Assembly: GCA_030619885.1 (NCBI GenBank)
Contig: JAUXAN010000007.1
Location: 1-64,000 of the forward strand
Reading direction: 5' to 3'
DNA length: 64,000 nucleotides
Source: a bacterium
GTDB lineage: Bacteria; Hydrothermota; DG-26; JAUXAN01
Both the position numbers and the translations under genes were made by a program. The notes beneath the pieces were generated by a model that had not been told where the DNA came from, ran no database searches, and saw only the letters and a list, made by a program, of their open reading frames with translations. The number at the start of each line of letters is the position of its first letter. The first letter of the stretch is position 1. This document shows, in pieces, positions 1 through 8,479 of the stretch.

Positions 1-66
1 GATTGAGTTTTGATAGGCCGTCTCCATATCCTTTGCCACAGTCACTCTTAATAGGGTTCTGGGATA
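1..66 (+). repeat. Dispersed repeat, copy 1 of 2
   Basis: About 63 bases that recur with roughly seven mismatches at 26015-26080 in the same orientation. The second copy is read in frame after a strong ribosome binding site, the first is not preceded by one inside the window. Function unknown; it is probably debris of a mobile or recombining repeat. Confidence 0.6.
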
Positions 67-421
67 AATAATAAACTCCGAGTCTCAAATCAAGACGAAC
101 AAAAGCCCCATCTTCTAATAAAGGATGGGGCACACCCTTAATATGTACTCCCGCCAAACTTCGCTTTGAAGGAGAAAAAGGGGACAGGCTACTTTTAAGA
201 GAATTGAAAGATTAGAAAAATGGCGACAGTGATTAGATTCTTTGTTATCCATTTGGTGTAATGCCTTTTGGATAATCTATAATCTCCTTTCTATTTGAAA
301 ATAAACTATAAGACCAAGACCTGCAGGCTGTCCGAAAAACCATGCTGACCCTAAAACCTATAAAAATCTAAAAGGGTGACCCCAAATTCCCACACATATT
401 TTCATATTGGGACGCAGATGG

Positions 422-454
422 ACCCCGTGAGATATAAAAATTATCTAACGGGGT
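422..454. repeat. Inverted-repeat insert inside a dispersed repeat
   Basis: ACCCCGT (422-428) and ACGGGGT (448-454) bracket a short A/T-rich loop. The flanks read 'cgcagatgg' and 'gaacgcagatgg', i.e. the dispersed repeat found elsewhere in intact form ('cgcagatgaacgcagat' near 6843). The same arrangement with another palindrome is seen at 53045-53068. Confidence 0.5.
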
Positions 455-484
455 GAACGCAGATGGACAGGATTTTAAAAGATG

Positions 485-506
485 GGGAACAGGCATGCCT
501 GTTCCC
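485..506. repeat. Perfect palindrome, family copy 1 of 4
   Basis: A 22-bp perfect palindrome with half-site GGGAACAGGCA. Other copies: 9847-9872, 53131-53160 and 62439-62466. All lie between genes. Confidence 0.8.
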
Positions 507-630
507 TACGTAATCTGCGGTTATCCGCGGAAATCTGTCATACGACCCGTCCCTACGGTCACAGACCCGTATGGGATCCGTATGGATATGGGCGTCCTGT
601 TAAATAAAAATCCTGTCAAATAATTTTTAA

Positions 631-657
631 TTGACATTCATCTAAAATCATTATAAA
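631..657 (+). promoter_or_regulatory. Possible sigma-70 promoter for the DUF3795 gene
   Basis: TTGACA at 631-636 and TATAAA at 652-657, with a short 15-bp spacer. The start codon lies 55 nt downstream behind a strong AGGAGG. The spacer is below the usual 16-18, so this is tentative. Confidence 0.35.
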
Positions 658-711
658 GTTAACCATGATTATTATGCTTCTTTTCATAAAAAATAAGAGA
701 AGGAGGTTGAA

Positions 712-1137
712 ATGAGATACGAAGAGGAAAGAAAAAGAGCGCTAAGTTATTGTGGCGCTTACTGCCACAGATGCGACTGGTATATGGGAAGAATCAAAGA
801 GCCAGCAGATGAACTCTTGGCATTGATAGAAAAACGTCCCGAACTTGAGGGCTGGATAAAAGAAGGATGCGATTCTGACAACTTTACCAAAGGTTTAAAA
901 TGGCTTTCAAAATCTGGGTTCTGCACATACACTTGCAAAGGGGGTTCGGGTTGGAAAGGCTGCCCTGTGCGTAAATGCTGTGAAGAAAAAGGGCTCTCAT
1001 TTTGCTATGATTGCGATAAGTTTCCCTGCAAAATATGGGGTAGGTGGCCTTTTGACAAGTACAAGATAAAAAGTCTTAAGGAAATAAAAAAAGTAGGTGT
1101 TGAAGCATGGATTAAAAAACAATGGGAAAGGAGATAA
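712..1137 (+). CDS. DUF3795-like cysteine-rich protein
   Basis: A 141-residue soluble protein rich in cysteine: C14-x3-C18-x2-C21 at the N-terminus, C53, C71-x3-C75, C84, C89-C90, C98-x2-C101 and C106. This pattern, opening with 'YCGAYCHRC' and closing with 'CYDCDKFPC', is that of the DUF3795 family, whose function is unknown; metal or Fe-S binding is likely from the cysteines but not shown. AGAAGGAGG sits 6-8 nt before the ATG. It is followed by a pRiA4b ORF-3-like gene on the same strand, with 63 nt between. No signal peptide or membrane segment. Confidence 0.75.
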   Translation: MRYEEERKRALSYCGAYCHRCDWYMGRIKEPADELLALIEKRPELEGWIKEGCDSDNFTKGLKWLSKSGFCTYTCKGGSGWKGCPVRKCCEEKGLSFCYDCDKFPCKIWGRWPFDKYKIKSLKEIKKVGVEAWIKKQWERR

Positions 1138-1200
1138 ATTATGGTTAATGGAAATATACTTTGCCTTTTGTAATGGAAAGAAAAATAAAGAGGTGATCAT

Positions 1201-1680
1201 ATGAGAAGGCGCAAACCAAAACAAGGTGAAAATATATACCTGATTAAAGCAATACTGAGTGATTGGGATGGTCATGTTATGGGAATGCCTTATAGAGTTT
1301 TGGCAATTCCAGAAGATTTTACATTGTACAATTTAGCAGAAGCAATCGTGGACAGTTTTAACTTTTATTTCGACCATGCTTTCGGGTTTTATGACAACAT
1401 AAAAAGATGGACAAAATCTGTGGAAGGTTATGAACTGTTTGCGGATATGGGAGAAGAGAGCAAGTTTAAAGGTGTGAAGAGAACGAAGGTAAACAGGGCT
1501 TTTGACAAGATTAAGAAGAAGATGCTATTTCTTTTTGATTACGGGGATAATTGGCTTTTTATTGTTGAACTCAAAGGAATAGAATCGCCTAAAGAAGACG
1601 CCAAGTATCCATTTGTTGTAGAGTCCGTTGGAGATACTCCGCCTCAATATGGAGAGGTGGACGAAGAAGATGAATTTTAG
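1201..1680 (+). CDS. Plasmid pRiA4b ORF-3 family protein
   Basis: A 159-residue protein matching the pRiA4b ORF-3 / IS1096 TnpR-like family: an N-terminal 'YLIKAILSD', a central region rich in aromatic residues (SFNFYFDHAFGFYD), and the family's C-terminal 'LFLFDYGDNW' followed by a short acidic tail. The fold is thought to be a small alpha/beta domain found in mobile elements and as a stand-alone cellular protein; biochemical role unknown. Start at 1201 follows GAGGTGATCAT. No transposase or inverted repeats surround it, so there is no sign here that it is an active mobile-element gene. Confidence 0.75.
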   Translation: MRRRKPKQGENIYLIKAILSDWDGHVMGMPYRVLAIPEDFTLYNLAEAIVDSFNFYFDHAFGFYDNIKRWTKSVEGYELFADMGEESKFKGVKRTKVNRAFDKIKKKMLFLFDYGDNWLFIVELKGIESPKEDAKYPFVVESVGDTPPQYGEVDEEDEF

Positions 1681-1701
1681 AAACGGAAGTCAATCTGAAA
1701 A

Positions 1702-2343
1702 ATGAAGAACTCGGGGAAATATCTGAGAAATATTTGGAAAAAGTTAGGGGTTAACCCCAACTTTCTGATACTATCTATTTCTTTAGTTATTCCCTATTGT
1801 TTACCTGCTCATCCACATATTTTTATTGACAATATAGTAACTATTGTTTTTGACCAAAATGGACTGGCAGGGATACAAGTGAAATGGATTTTTGATGAGA
1901 TGTACAGTACTGCGATAACACATGATTTTGACGAGAATAAGGATGGTACATTCAGTGATACTGAAATAGAAAAAATAAAGCAAGAAGCATTCTCAAACCT
2001 GGAAGATTATGATTACTTTACTCATATAGTAATAAATGGCAAAAAGTTCAAAGTAAAATATGTCAAGGATTTCTCTGCTCATTTGAGTGAAAACAGGGTT
2101 GTTTACAATTTTTTCATTCCCTGCCGCGTATCTGCAATCTCGTCATATAAAGAAATTAAAATATCTATGTATGATATAACATATTATGTAAGTGTCTCAT
2201 TGGCAGATGAAAATCCTGTTCGTTTTAAAAATACTTCTCATGTCGATTTTACTTACAGGATATTTGAAGATACTAAAAATGCTTATTACTATGGCCAAGT
2301 ATTTCCTCATGCGATACTTTTAAAGTTCAGAGAGAAGAAATGA
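1702..2343 (+). CDS. DUF1007 family protein, partner of the NicO transporter
   Basis: 213 residues with a signal-like hydrophobic stretch near residues 19-33, followed directly by 'HPHIFID', the hallmark start of mature DUF1007 proteins. A DxNxDG loop near residue 80 (DENKDGTFSD) looks like an EF-hand-type calcium site. DUF1007 proteins are usually encoded beside, or fused to, nickel/cobalt exporters of the NicO/RcnA type, which fits the next gene: their stop and start overlap (ATGA at 2340-2343), so the two are translationally coupled. Probably an exported accessory or metal-binding protein; the exact role is not established for the family. Confidence 0.8.
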   Translation: MKNSGKYLRNIWKKLGVNPNFLILSISLVIPYCLPAHPHIFIDNIVTIVFDQNGLAGIQVKWIFDEMYSTAITHDFDENKDGTFSDTEIEKIKQEAFSNLEDYDYFTHIVINGKKFKVKYVKDFSAHLSENRVVYNFFIPCRVSAISSYKEIKISMYDITYYVSVSLADENPVRFKNTSHVDFTYRIFEDTKNAYYYGQVFPHAILLKFREKK

Positions 2344-3245
2344 AAAAGATCTTTGTAGTAATAATTCTGATATTGATTTTTACTACACACCTTACAGTTT
2401 TCGCGCAGGATAACCCTTTCATTTCCAAGAAACCAGCCAAAAGGAATGAGGAGTATATCCAATACCCACATTTCATCCAGGGATTTCTTGGAAAAATTTC
2501 TGTACTTCAACATAAACTCAATCATAGACTTTCCGAGTTAGCCAGAGAAATAAAGGATAAAAATTCCCCAAAGCCTATCTTCGTTATTATTTTCGTCACA
2601 TTTATCTATGGTATGATTCATGCACTTGGACCTGGACATGGAAAGACAATAATATTCTCATATTTTTTAGCAAATAGGGCTGATGTTAAAAAAGGAATAA
2701 TTGTAGGTAGTTTAATAGGATTCCTCCATGCTGGTTCTGCATTAATCGTGGTATTAATTTTGTATTTTATTATCAAGCAATCTTTTTTACACTCCTTCGA
2801 GGATTCAAGTAGAATAATAAAATTGTCAAGTTACGGTTTAATTACATTGATAGGTCTGTTTTTATTAATTAAAGCATTAATTGATATAAGAAGTAAAGAG
2901 GACTCTGAAGAAAGAAGTGTTCATGGTGTCGAAAATAACAAAAGTATAATTCCTTTTTCGATTGCTGTTGGTATGATTCCTTGTCCTGGTGCTACGATTA
3001 TACTATTATTTTCGCTCTCTATGAGTATTCTGGTAATTGGTATAATTTTAACACTATTTATGGCCCTGGGTATGGCAACTACTATTTCTTTAGTTGGAGT
3101 CTTAACAATTCTTACAAAACAGGGAGTATCAAAATTTGTTTTCAGAAAGAGTAAAATGAGAGCAATTTTCCAGACGGCTATGTCTATAATCGGATCCTTA
3201 TTAATTCTATTTTTGGGAGTTTTGTTGTTTATAGCCACTATGTAA
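2340..3245 (+). CDS. NicO/RcnA-type nickel-cobalt exporter
   Basis: 301-residue membrane protein of the NicO superfamily, which exports divalent metals such as Ni2+ and Co2+. Visible marks: an N-terminal signal/TM segment, then after residue 80 the motif 'HALGPGHGKT' at the end of the second TM segment, several more hydrophobic segments, a short charged cytosolic loop near residues 180-200, and a second motif 'GMIPCPGAT'. The His-rich loop typical of RcnA is poorly developed here, so metal specificity cannot be read from the sequence. Coupled to the DUF1007 gene upstream by a 4-nt overlap; nothing metabolic follows. Confidence 0.85.
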   Translation: MKKIFVVIILILIFTTHLTVFAQDNPFISKKPAKRNEEYIQYPHFIQGFLGKISVLQHKLNHRLSELAREIKDKNSPKPIFVIIFVTFIYGMIHALGPGHGKTIIFSYFLANRADVKKGIIVGSLIGFLHAGSALIVVLILYFIIKQSFLHSFEDSSRIIKLSSYGLITLIGLFLLIKALIDIRSKEDSEERSVHGVENNKSIIPFSIAVGMIPCPGATIILLFSLSMSILVIGIILTLFMALGMATTISLVGVLTILTKQGVSKFVFRKSKMRAIFQTAMSIIGSLLILFLGVLLFIATM

Positions 3246-3485
3246 AATGGTAGCCCCGTTGGGGAGGGTGCTTGAGAATGTGGCATTCATTTTTTAAACA
3301 AGTTATCGGAAATTACCTGAGGAGGTCAATATATGGATTTGCGGTTTGAGACCAACCCTGTTCTGAAGGCTGAACAAATTGCTGGTCTGCGGGATGCAGT
3401 CGGCTGGGATGGCAGGGTTGTAAATTATAAAAGAATTCTTGGGAATACTTACTTCTGTGTGTGGGACGTATATGGGTATATGGGG

Positions 3486-3530
3486 GTATATGGGGACGGT
3501 TCATTCATTATTCATAAAGTTGTAATTGTT
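3486..3530 (+). repeat. 45-bp direct repeat, copy 1 (inside GNAT)
   Basis: Identical over 45 bases to 3881-3925. This copy interrupts the GNAT gene; the other lies 38 bases past the gene's stop. Both are preceded by short 'gggtatat' runs. Confidence 0.85.
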
Positions 3531-3554
3531 TGAAAGTTTATTGTATAGAAAATA

Positions 3555-3600
3555 GGGACGGTTTTAATTTTTATTAGTCTTCGAAAAAGAGAACCGTCCC
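3555..3600. repeat. Hairpin with GGGACGGTT arms
   Basis: GGGACGGTT at 3555-3563 pairs with AACCGTCCC at 3592-3600 (9-bp stem). Similar 'ggggac' palindromes occur at 3932-3956, 4240-4264 and 5998-6028. The look is that of REP/MITE-like elements; no transposase was seen in the window. Confidence 0.7.
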
Positions 3601-3843
3601 CAATTTAGTCCTGTGGATGTAGTCAGCGATGGCATTGATGATGATTATATTCGAGATTTGGTGGTTCATCCTGATTATCAACACCGAGGCATCGGGTCAA
3701 AACTACTTGCTATAGTCGTTGGACGCATTAAATCTGACGGAATAAAAATGGCAAATGTTGTCTTCGAGCCGGAACTTGGCGAGTTTTTTAAAAAAGCAGG
3801 TTTCACCATTATGGCAGGTGGTGTGATAGATAATGAGACCTGA

Positions 3844-4361
3844 ATGAAGAAGATGGGTATATGGGTAGGTATATATATGGGTATATGGGGACGGTTCATT
3901 CATTATTCATAAAGTTGTAATTGTTGAAAAATAAATATGGGGACAGAGCCCATATTTTAAAATCCCAATATTACAAAATTCAAAATCCAAATTAAATCCC
4001 AATTTCCAAATCCCAACAAGAAGGAATGTGGTCGAGTTCAACTATTTGACTTGAATAGTTTTCTTTGTTTCTTAAGAAAGTGAGAAAATGAAATCAAAAA
4101 CAAGTTCTGGGGTCAATCTTTTATAATTTGATATTTATCGAATGGTCTAATGGTGTCGGACGTTGACATTTAACTCGGTTATCGGACTTCGGCGAGCTCA
4201 GTCGAGCCGTTAGCGGTAATCGTTTGTCGAATTATATGGAAATATGGGGACTGTCCCCATATTTTGAGAATAAAGACATTAAACGAAATCGAAAAAAAGA
4301 CCTTGACCCCAAAAGATTTATATAAATAATTATTTAACTTATGGATAAGGAGGAAAAACAT
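3844..4361. other. Intergenic repeats downstream of the broken GNAT gene
   Basis: No gene is supported. The stretch holds the second 45-bp repeat (3881-3925), a hairpin AAATATGGG/CCCATATTT at 3932-3956, a 25-bp palindrome at 4240-4264 with half AAATATGGGGAC, and 'taactcggttatcgg' (near 4171), whose complement 'aaccgagtta' recurs at about 13007 and 26121. Confidence 0.6.
3881..3925 (+). repeat. 45-bp direct repeat, copy 2
   Basis: Identical to 3486-3530. Placed just after the GNAT stop codon. Confidence 0.85.
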
Positions 4362-4652
4362 ATGAATAAACAAACAAACCAGATAGAAAGGGAAAGAAAA
4401 ACACTTGCAATTATAATGGCAGTTGCAGGAGCAATAGTACGGATATTCACTTCTTATAAGAAAGGGTTTGTTGATGACATAGTACGTGGAGTAGGTATCT
4501 TTCTTCTCGTGTTTGGAGTGAGTAAAATTAGTGAACAAAAACAATGGTCGGAATTATCAGCAAAAGAAAAAAAGATTAAAATAGCAATAATAGTTGCTCT
4601 TGCCCTATCAGTTATTGCTGGGATTGTTGTATACTTCTTGGTTAAAAAATAG
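4362..4652 (+). CDS. Small membrane protein, function unknown
   Basis: 96 residues starting MNKQTNQ at 4362; this start is preferred over 4341 because AAGGAGG (about 4347-4353) sits 8-9 nt upstream of it. There are three hydrophobic segments, about residues 14-29, 42-58 and 73-93, with charged links and a C-terminal Lys-Lys. Not recognised as a known family. The flanks are repeats on both sides, so there is no operon context. Confidence 0.55.
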   Translation: MNKQTNQIERERKTLAIIMAVAGAIVRIFTSYKKGFVDDIVRGVGIFLLVFGVSKISEQKQWSELSAKEKKIKIAIIVALALSVIAGIVVYFLVKK

Positions 4653-4803
4653 CTATTTTTTGATGAACGGGATAAAGGGGTCAGGTCTTGATTTTTGCAT
4701 ATTTTCGGGATGAACGAACTTTTTATGAATAAAAATGTTAGACGAAATTCACGCCGCCCCTTATAATAAAACCATGGAAATATATTAAAATAAGGTAGTA
4801 TTT

Positions 4804-5323
4804 ATGGAAACAATGTTTTTTATCTGGTTTGGAGTATGTTTTGTATGTTATATGATCCGTACAGTATTTAATGTACTAAACTACAAAAAAAAGCCCATTA
4901 GCAGAGAACAGAAAAATTTTGACCTCAATATTCATTGTCATGGGTATTTTGTGGTTTTCATGGTTCCAAATGTGTTTTTCAGATCCGATTAAAATTAATA
5001 TTCCTGGTTGGATTAGATATATTGGCTTCTTGTTATTTTTAATAGGGGTTTTCCTTTTCATTTTTTCACATATAAAACTGAAGGGATTTGAAGATAAAGG
5101 TGGGCTTATTACAGGTGGTATCTATTCAAAGATAAGGAATCCAATGTATTTAGGATTTATAATATGGATTATTGGTTTTTCGATATTTACACAAAGTCTT
5201 ATTACACTCGCCTCCTCTGCTATATGGATATCGCATATTATTTATTGGAAGATATTAGAAGAAAAGGAGTTAGAGAAGAAATACAAGGAGTATAGGGAAT
5301 ATAAAAAGAAGACATGGTTTTAG
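4804..5323 (+). pseudogene. Isoprenylcysteine-methyltransferase-like gene with a frameshift
   Basis: Two overlapping frames make one protein. 4804 to about 4915 gives an N-terminal membrane part (METMFFIW... to 'SREQKN'), and from about 4916 the +1 frame continues 'LTSIFIVMGILWFSWF' to the stop at 5323. The C-terminal half has the 'GGIYSKIRNPMYLGF' motif and the 'ELEKKYKEYREYKKKT' end typical of the ICMT/phospholipid-methyltransferase (PEMT) membrane family. The shift is at the run aaaaatttt (4912-4920), a place where a natural indel or a sequencing error is equally possible. The downstream frame has only a TTG and no ribosome binding site. Confidence 0.65.
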
Positions 5324-5519
5324 TATCTATAAATAAATCTTCTATGAGGGGGCGTGAACTCAATTATTCCGCAATTTTGCCTCCTTCGTCGGCAGAACAT
5401 CAGAAACACTCAAAACGTTATAAGAAAGCCTGGCTACATGTTCAGAAAATGTACTAAAATACTGGTGTATTATATAATTTGCATTAGCAAGGTCTTTTTA
5501 TAAAAGGGGAGAGGAAAAA

Positions 5520-5969
5520 ATGAGCGGTGATACTATCAAGAGGCTACTCAATGAGGATAAAAAACCAAGAGATAAAGAAATTTTAGGTGCTATCGGTGAA
5601 AAAGGATTCAAAGCATGGAATGATATTAGAAAGTTTATAGAGACTTACTACGACTTCTCACCAGAATTGAAATTTTATGGAAAAAAATATGGATGGACTG
5701 TACAATATCGCAAGAGCGGCAAAACGCTGTGTTCAATGTTTCCTGAGATGGGAGCATTTACAGTTTTGTTAACCTTAGGGAAAAAAGAAGTTGAAATGGC
5801 AATGAAACAACTTGGTGGCTTTAATGAGGAGGTGAAAGATAAAATAATCAAAACACCTCAATTGCATGATGGAAAATGGTTATGGATACGGTTGTCAGAT
5901 ATGAGCAATGTTGATGATATTAAAAAACTGATAAAGTTAAAAAGAAGACCTAAAGCGGTAAAGACATAA
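5520..5969 (+). CDS. DUF3788 family protein
   Basis: 149 residues, soluble, matching the DUF3788 family: an aromatic core around residues 40-70 ('YYDFSPELKFYGKKYGWTVQYRKSGKTLC'-like, given here in parts), then 'MGAFTVLLTLGKKE' and a C-terminal 'DGKWLWIRL' strand. The family resembles YdhG/DUF1801-type small proteins thought to bind ligands; no activity is established. GGGGAGAGG precedes the ATG. Stands alone between repeat-rich spacers. Confidence 0.7.
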   Translation: MSGDTIKRLLNEDKKPRDKEILGAIGEKGFKAWNDIRKFIETYYDFSPELKFYGKKYGWTVQYRKSGKTLCSMFPEMGAFTVLLTLGKKEVEMAMKQLGGFNEEVKDKIIKTPQLHDGKWLWIRLSDMSNVDDIKKLIKLKRRPKAVKT

Positions 5970-5997
5970 AAATTGGCCAGTCCCTCCGTGTGAAAAA

Positions 5998-6028
5998 GGG
6001 GACAGGCTTCCTTTTTCTTCCTGTCCCC
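5998..6028. repeat. Hairpin with GGGGACAGG arms
   Basis: GGGGACAGG at 5998-6006 and CCTGTCCCC at 6020-6028 form a 9-bp stem over a 13-nt pyrimidine-rich loop just after the DUF3788 gene. No T-run follows, so it is not a typical terminator. Confidence 0.65.
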
Positions 6029-6108
6029 ATATTAAAATCAATCTGCGAACATCTGTGTTAATCTGTCATACGACCCGTATGGGCGTCCTCTTTCTCTAAA
6101 AAAAATTC

Positions 6109-6136
6109 TTGACATTTTAGAAAACGTTAATATGAA
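6109..6136 (+). promoter_or_regulatory. Possible sigma-70 promoter for the MBL hydrolase
   Basis: TTGACA at 6109-6114 and TATGAA at 6131-6136, spacer 16. The gene starts 29 nt downstream behind AAGGAGG. Confidence 0.4.
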
Positions 6137-6165
6137 AGATTTATACATTATATAAGGAGGTAAAG

Positions 6166-6822
6166 ATGAAGATTAAATGGTTAGGTCATTCCTCTTTTTT
6201 AATAGAGGCTGGAGATGGGAAAAGAATTATAACCGACCCGTACGAACCGGGCTCATACGGTGGTGCCGTCGGTTATAAAAAAATAGAAGAGTCTGCCGAT
6301 ATAGTTACTGTCAGTCATGAACACGAAGACCATAACTGTTGCAAAGATATGAAAGGCAGCCCTGAAATTGTCAAAGGTACAGGGGAGAAAGCCATTAAAG
6401 GTATCAAGATTTCAGGTGTCCCTTCTTATCATGACTCATCTGGTGGTTCTGAACGGGGTGAAAATACGATATTCAGTTTCGAGATCGATGGGATGAAAGT
6501 CTGTCATCTTGGTGATCTTGGACATCTTCTTTCTGATGAGGATAGTTCTAAAATTGGAGATGTGGATGTTCTGCTCATACCTGTGGGTGGTTTCTATACC
6601 ATCGATGCGGCTGAGGCAACGAAGGTTGTGGGAAAATTGAATCCCAAAGTTGTTGTGCCGATGCACTATAAAACGGAAGTGCTGGGGTTTGATATAGCAG
6701 GTGTTGATAATTTTTTAGCGGACAAGAAGAATGTTAAAAGACTCGATTCGTCAGAAATAGAACTAAAAAAAGAGAGTCTGCCTGCTGAGAGCGAGATAGT
6801 AGTCCTAAAACATGCACTTTGA
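6166..6822 (+). CDS. Metallo-beta-lactamase-fold hydrolase (UlaG/UPF0173-like)
   Basis: 218 residues. Begins with 'IKWLGHSSFLIE', the mark of the short UlaG-like MBL-fold branch, then the zinc motif as S-H-E-H-E-D-H (about residues 47-53), a His at 'YHDSSGG', Asp in 'HLGDLGH', and the final 'PMHYKT'. This branch includes L-ascorbate-6-phosphate lactonase and many hydrolases of unknown substrate, so only the fold and a likely metal-dependent hydrolase role can be stated. Strong AAGGAGG before the ATG; single gene with repeats on both sides. Confidence 0.8.
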   Translation: MKIKWLGHSSFLIEAGDGKRIITDPYEPGSYGGAVGYKKIEESADIVTVSHEHEDHNCCKDMKGSPEIVKGTGEKAIKGIKISGVPSYHDSSGGSERGENTIFSFEIDGMKVCHLGDLGHLLSDEDSSKIGDVDVLLIPVGGFYTIDAAEATKVVGKLNPKVVVPMHYKTEVLGFDIAGVDNFLADKKNVKRLDSSEIELKKESLPAESEIVVLKHAL

Positions 6823-7032
6823 TTTAAACATTTTAAAAATGGGGACGCAGATGAACGCAGATTTACAGGATTTTGTTAACCACAAAGCATGTCCTGAGCG
6901 GAGCCGAAGGGACTCCAATGCAAAGAAGAAAACATTTTTTCTTATTAGTTTTGTGCATTGGTAGTAAAAATTATCTGCGATTATCTGCGGAAATCTGCGT
7001 TCTATTAATTTTGTCGATAATGTGAGGTGTTT

Positions 7033-7878
7033 ATGCGAGAGATAGATTATGAACTTGTTGTTAATAAAGTAAAAGAGTTGTGTATGGATGCAAACTATAA
7101 TCTGGGCAGTGATGTAGAGAATGCGTTGAAGAAAGCTTATGAGAATGAGGAATCACCCACAGGTAAGGAGGTTCTCCGTCAGATCCTTGAGAATGCAAAG
7201 ATAGCCAGGGAGGAGAAACTTCCCATGTGCCAGGATACGGGTTTTGCTGTCTTCTTTATAGAACTGGGTGACGAGGTTAAAATAAATGGTGGAATCCTGC
7301 CAGATGCGATCGCAGAGGGTGTGCGAAAAGGGTATACCGATGGATATTTGAGAAAATCCATCGTAGACGACCCTACTATAGATAGAAAGAATACGAAAGA
7401 TAATACGCCGCCAATAATCCATCTCGATATAGTGAGGGGTGATAAATTGAAGATTGTATGTGTACCCAAAGGTGGTGGTGCAGAGAATATGTCCGAGGTG
7501 AAGATGATGAAACCTGCAGATGGACTGGAGGGGATCAAGGACTTTGTTGTGGATAGGGTGAGGAGATCGGGTGGAAACCCCTGTCCACCTGTTATTGTTG
7601 GCGTTGGTATAGGCGGTACTTTTGAACGGTGTGCTATGCTTGCTAAAAAAGCACTTTTACGAACAGTTGGTGAGCATAACCGAGACCCGAGATTTGCAGC
7701 GGCAGAGAGAGAACTATTAGAAAGAGTGAATAACCTCGGAATAGGACCTATGGGTTTAGGTGGAAGGACTACGGCATTGGCAGTCAATATAGAAACCTTT
7801 CCCTGCCATCTTGCAACGATGCCAGCTGCGGTGAATATGAACTGCCATGCAACAAGACATAAAGAGATTGTAATTTAG
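7033..7878 (+). CDS. Fumarate hydratase class I, alpha subunit
   Basis: 281 residues from the ATG at 7033; a GTG at 7027 is in frame, but GAGGTG at 7024-7029 serves better as the ribosome binding site for 7033. The family (FumA N-terminal half / TtdA) carries an oxygen-sensitive [4Fe-4S] cluster that catalyses fumarate/malate hydration. Visible: 'PMCQDTGFAV' with the first cluster Cys, 'SGGNPCPPVIVG', 'GIGGTFERC', and 'PAAVNMNCHATRH' at the end. It is followed after 8 nt by the beta subunit and then by a glutamate dehydrogenase, so the three likely form one operon. Tartrate dehydratase is the main alternative; the neighbours favour fumarase. Confidence 0.9.
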   Translation: MREIDYELVVNKVKELCMDANYNLGSDVENALKKAYENEESPTGKEVLRQILENAKIAREEKLPMCQDTGFAVFFIELGDEVKINGGILPDAIAEGVRKGYTDGYLRKSIVDDPTIDRKNTKDNTPPIIHLDIVRGDKLKIVCVPKGGGAENMSEVKMMKPADGLEGIKDFVVDRVRRSGGNPCPPVIVGVGIGGTFERCAMLAKKALLRTVGEHNRDPRFAAAERELLERVNNLGIGPMGLGGRTTALAVNIETFPCHLATMPAAVNMNCHATRHKEIVI

Positions 7879-7886
7879 GAGGAGAA

Positions 7887-8441
7887 ATGGGAGCGATTAA
7901 GTTGACTACACCTTTGAAAGTTGAGGATGTTGAGAGATTGAAGATTGGTGATGCGGTCTTATTGAATGGGGTCATATATACGGGTAGGGACGCTGCTCAT
8001 AAGAGACTCTTTGAACTTTTGAAGAAAGGAGAGGATCTGCCAATAGATATAGAAGGTCAGGTGATATATTATGTAGGACCTACTCCCGCGAAGCCTGGTT
8101 ATGTTATAGGGTCTGCCGGTCCTACCACATCTTACAGGATGGACCCTTATGCGCCTGCACTCATCGAGCGCGGGCTGAAGGGTATGATTGGGAAGGGAAA
8201 TAGGGGAGAGGAAGTAAAAGAAGCGATGCGGAAACACAAGGCGGTCTACTTTGCTGCAACGGGCGGTGCTGGTGCTCTGATTGCAAAATCTATTAAATCT
8301 TCTGAGATAGTCGCGTACGAAGATTTGGGTCCAGAGGCTGTAAGGAAGTTAGTAGTTGAAAACTTTCCAGTAATAGTCGCAAATGACTGCTATGGCGGTG
8401 ATCTATTTGAAGAGGGTATGAAAAAATACTCAAAGAGATAG
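7887..8441 (+). CDS. Fumarate hydratase class I, beta subunit
   Basis: 184 residues, the partner of the gene 8 nt upstream; AGGAGA precedes the ATG. The beta subunit corresponds to the C-terminal domain of one-chain class I fumarases: 'KIGDAVLLNGVIYTGRDAAH', 'GPTTSYRMD', a Gly-rich 'ATGGAGALIAKSI' and the ending 'IVANDCYGGDLF' are all family signatures. The complex acts in the reductive or oxidative TCA branch in the cytosol. Split subunits are usual in anaerobes and archaea. Confidence 0.9.
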   Translation: MGAIKLTTPLKVEDVERLKIGDAVLLNGVIYTGRDAAHKRLFELLKKGEDLPIDIEGQVIYYVGPTPAKPGYVIGSAGPTTSYRMDPYAPALIERGLKGMIGKGNRGEEVKEAMRKHKAVYFAATGGAGALIAKSIKSSEIVAYEDLGPEAVRKLVVENFPVIVANDCYGGDLFEEGMKKYSKR

Positions 8442-8479
8442 TCCGAATGGCTTACCTCTCCGGCTTAAAGGAGGATAAA

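Larger units (their letters stand above)
67..711. other. Repeat-rich intergenic region
   Basis: No convincing gene. It holds a hairpin at 105-131 (GCCCCATC with an 11-nt loop), a block at about 176-213 that resembles 44400-44440 (gggacag followed by a shared A/T-rich stretch), a palindrome-bearing insert at 422-454 inside the common 'cgcagatg' repeat, the palindrome at 485-506, several 'atccgtatgg' repeats at 540-600, and a weak promoter at 631-657. Confidence 0.6.
3333..3843 (+). pseudogene. GNAT acetyltransferase split by a ~145-bp insertion
   Basis: The N-terminal part (3333 to about 3466; begins MDLRFETNP, strong GAGGAGG before the ATG) and the C-terminal part (about 3611-3843; contains the acetyl-CoA loop 'HPDYQHRGIGSKLL') are both well preserved and are co-linear pieces of a single small N-acetyltransferase. 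Between them about 12 residues are replaced by about 145 bp that carry 'gtatatggg' runs, a 45-bp unit repeated after the gene (3486-3530 and 3881-3925), and a hairpin at 3555-3600. The C-terminal ORF has no ribosome binding site, so the enzyme is presumably not made. Confidence 0.75.

Noticed and set aside
1201-1680. Active mobile element because of the pRiA4b ORF-3 / TnpR-like label
   Set aside because: No transposase, inverted ends or target duplication around the gene.
4912-4920. Programmed frameshift in the ICMT-like gene
   Set aside because: The change is +1 and the run does not form a -1 slippery heptamer in the zero frame; a simple indel or sequencing error is more likely.
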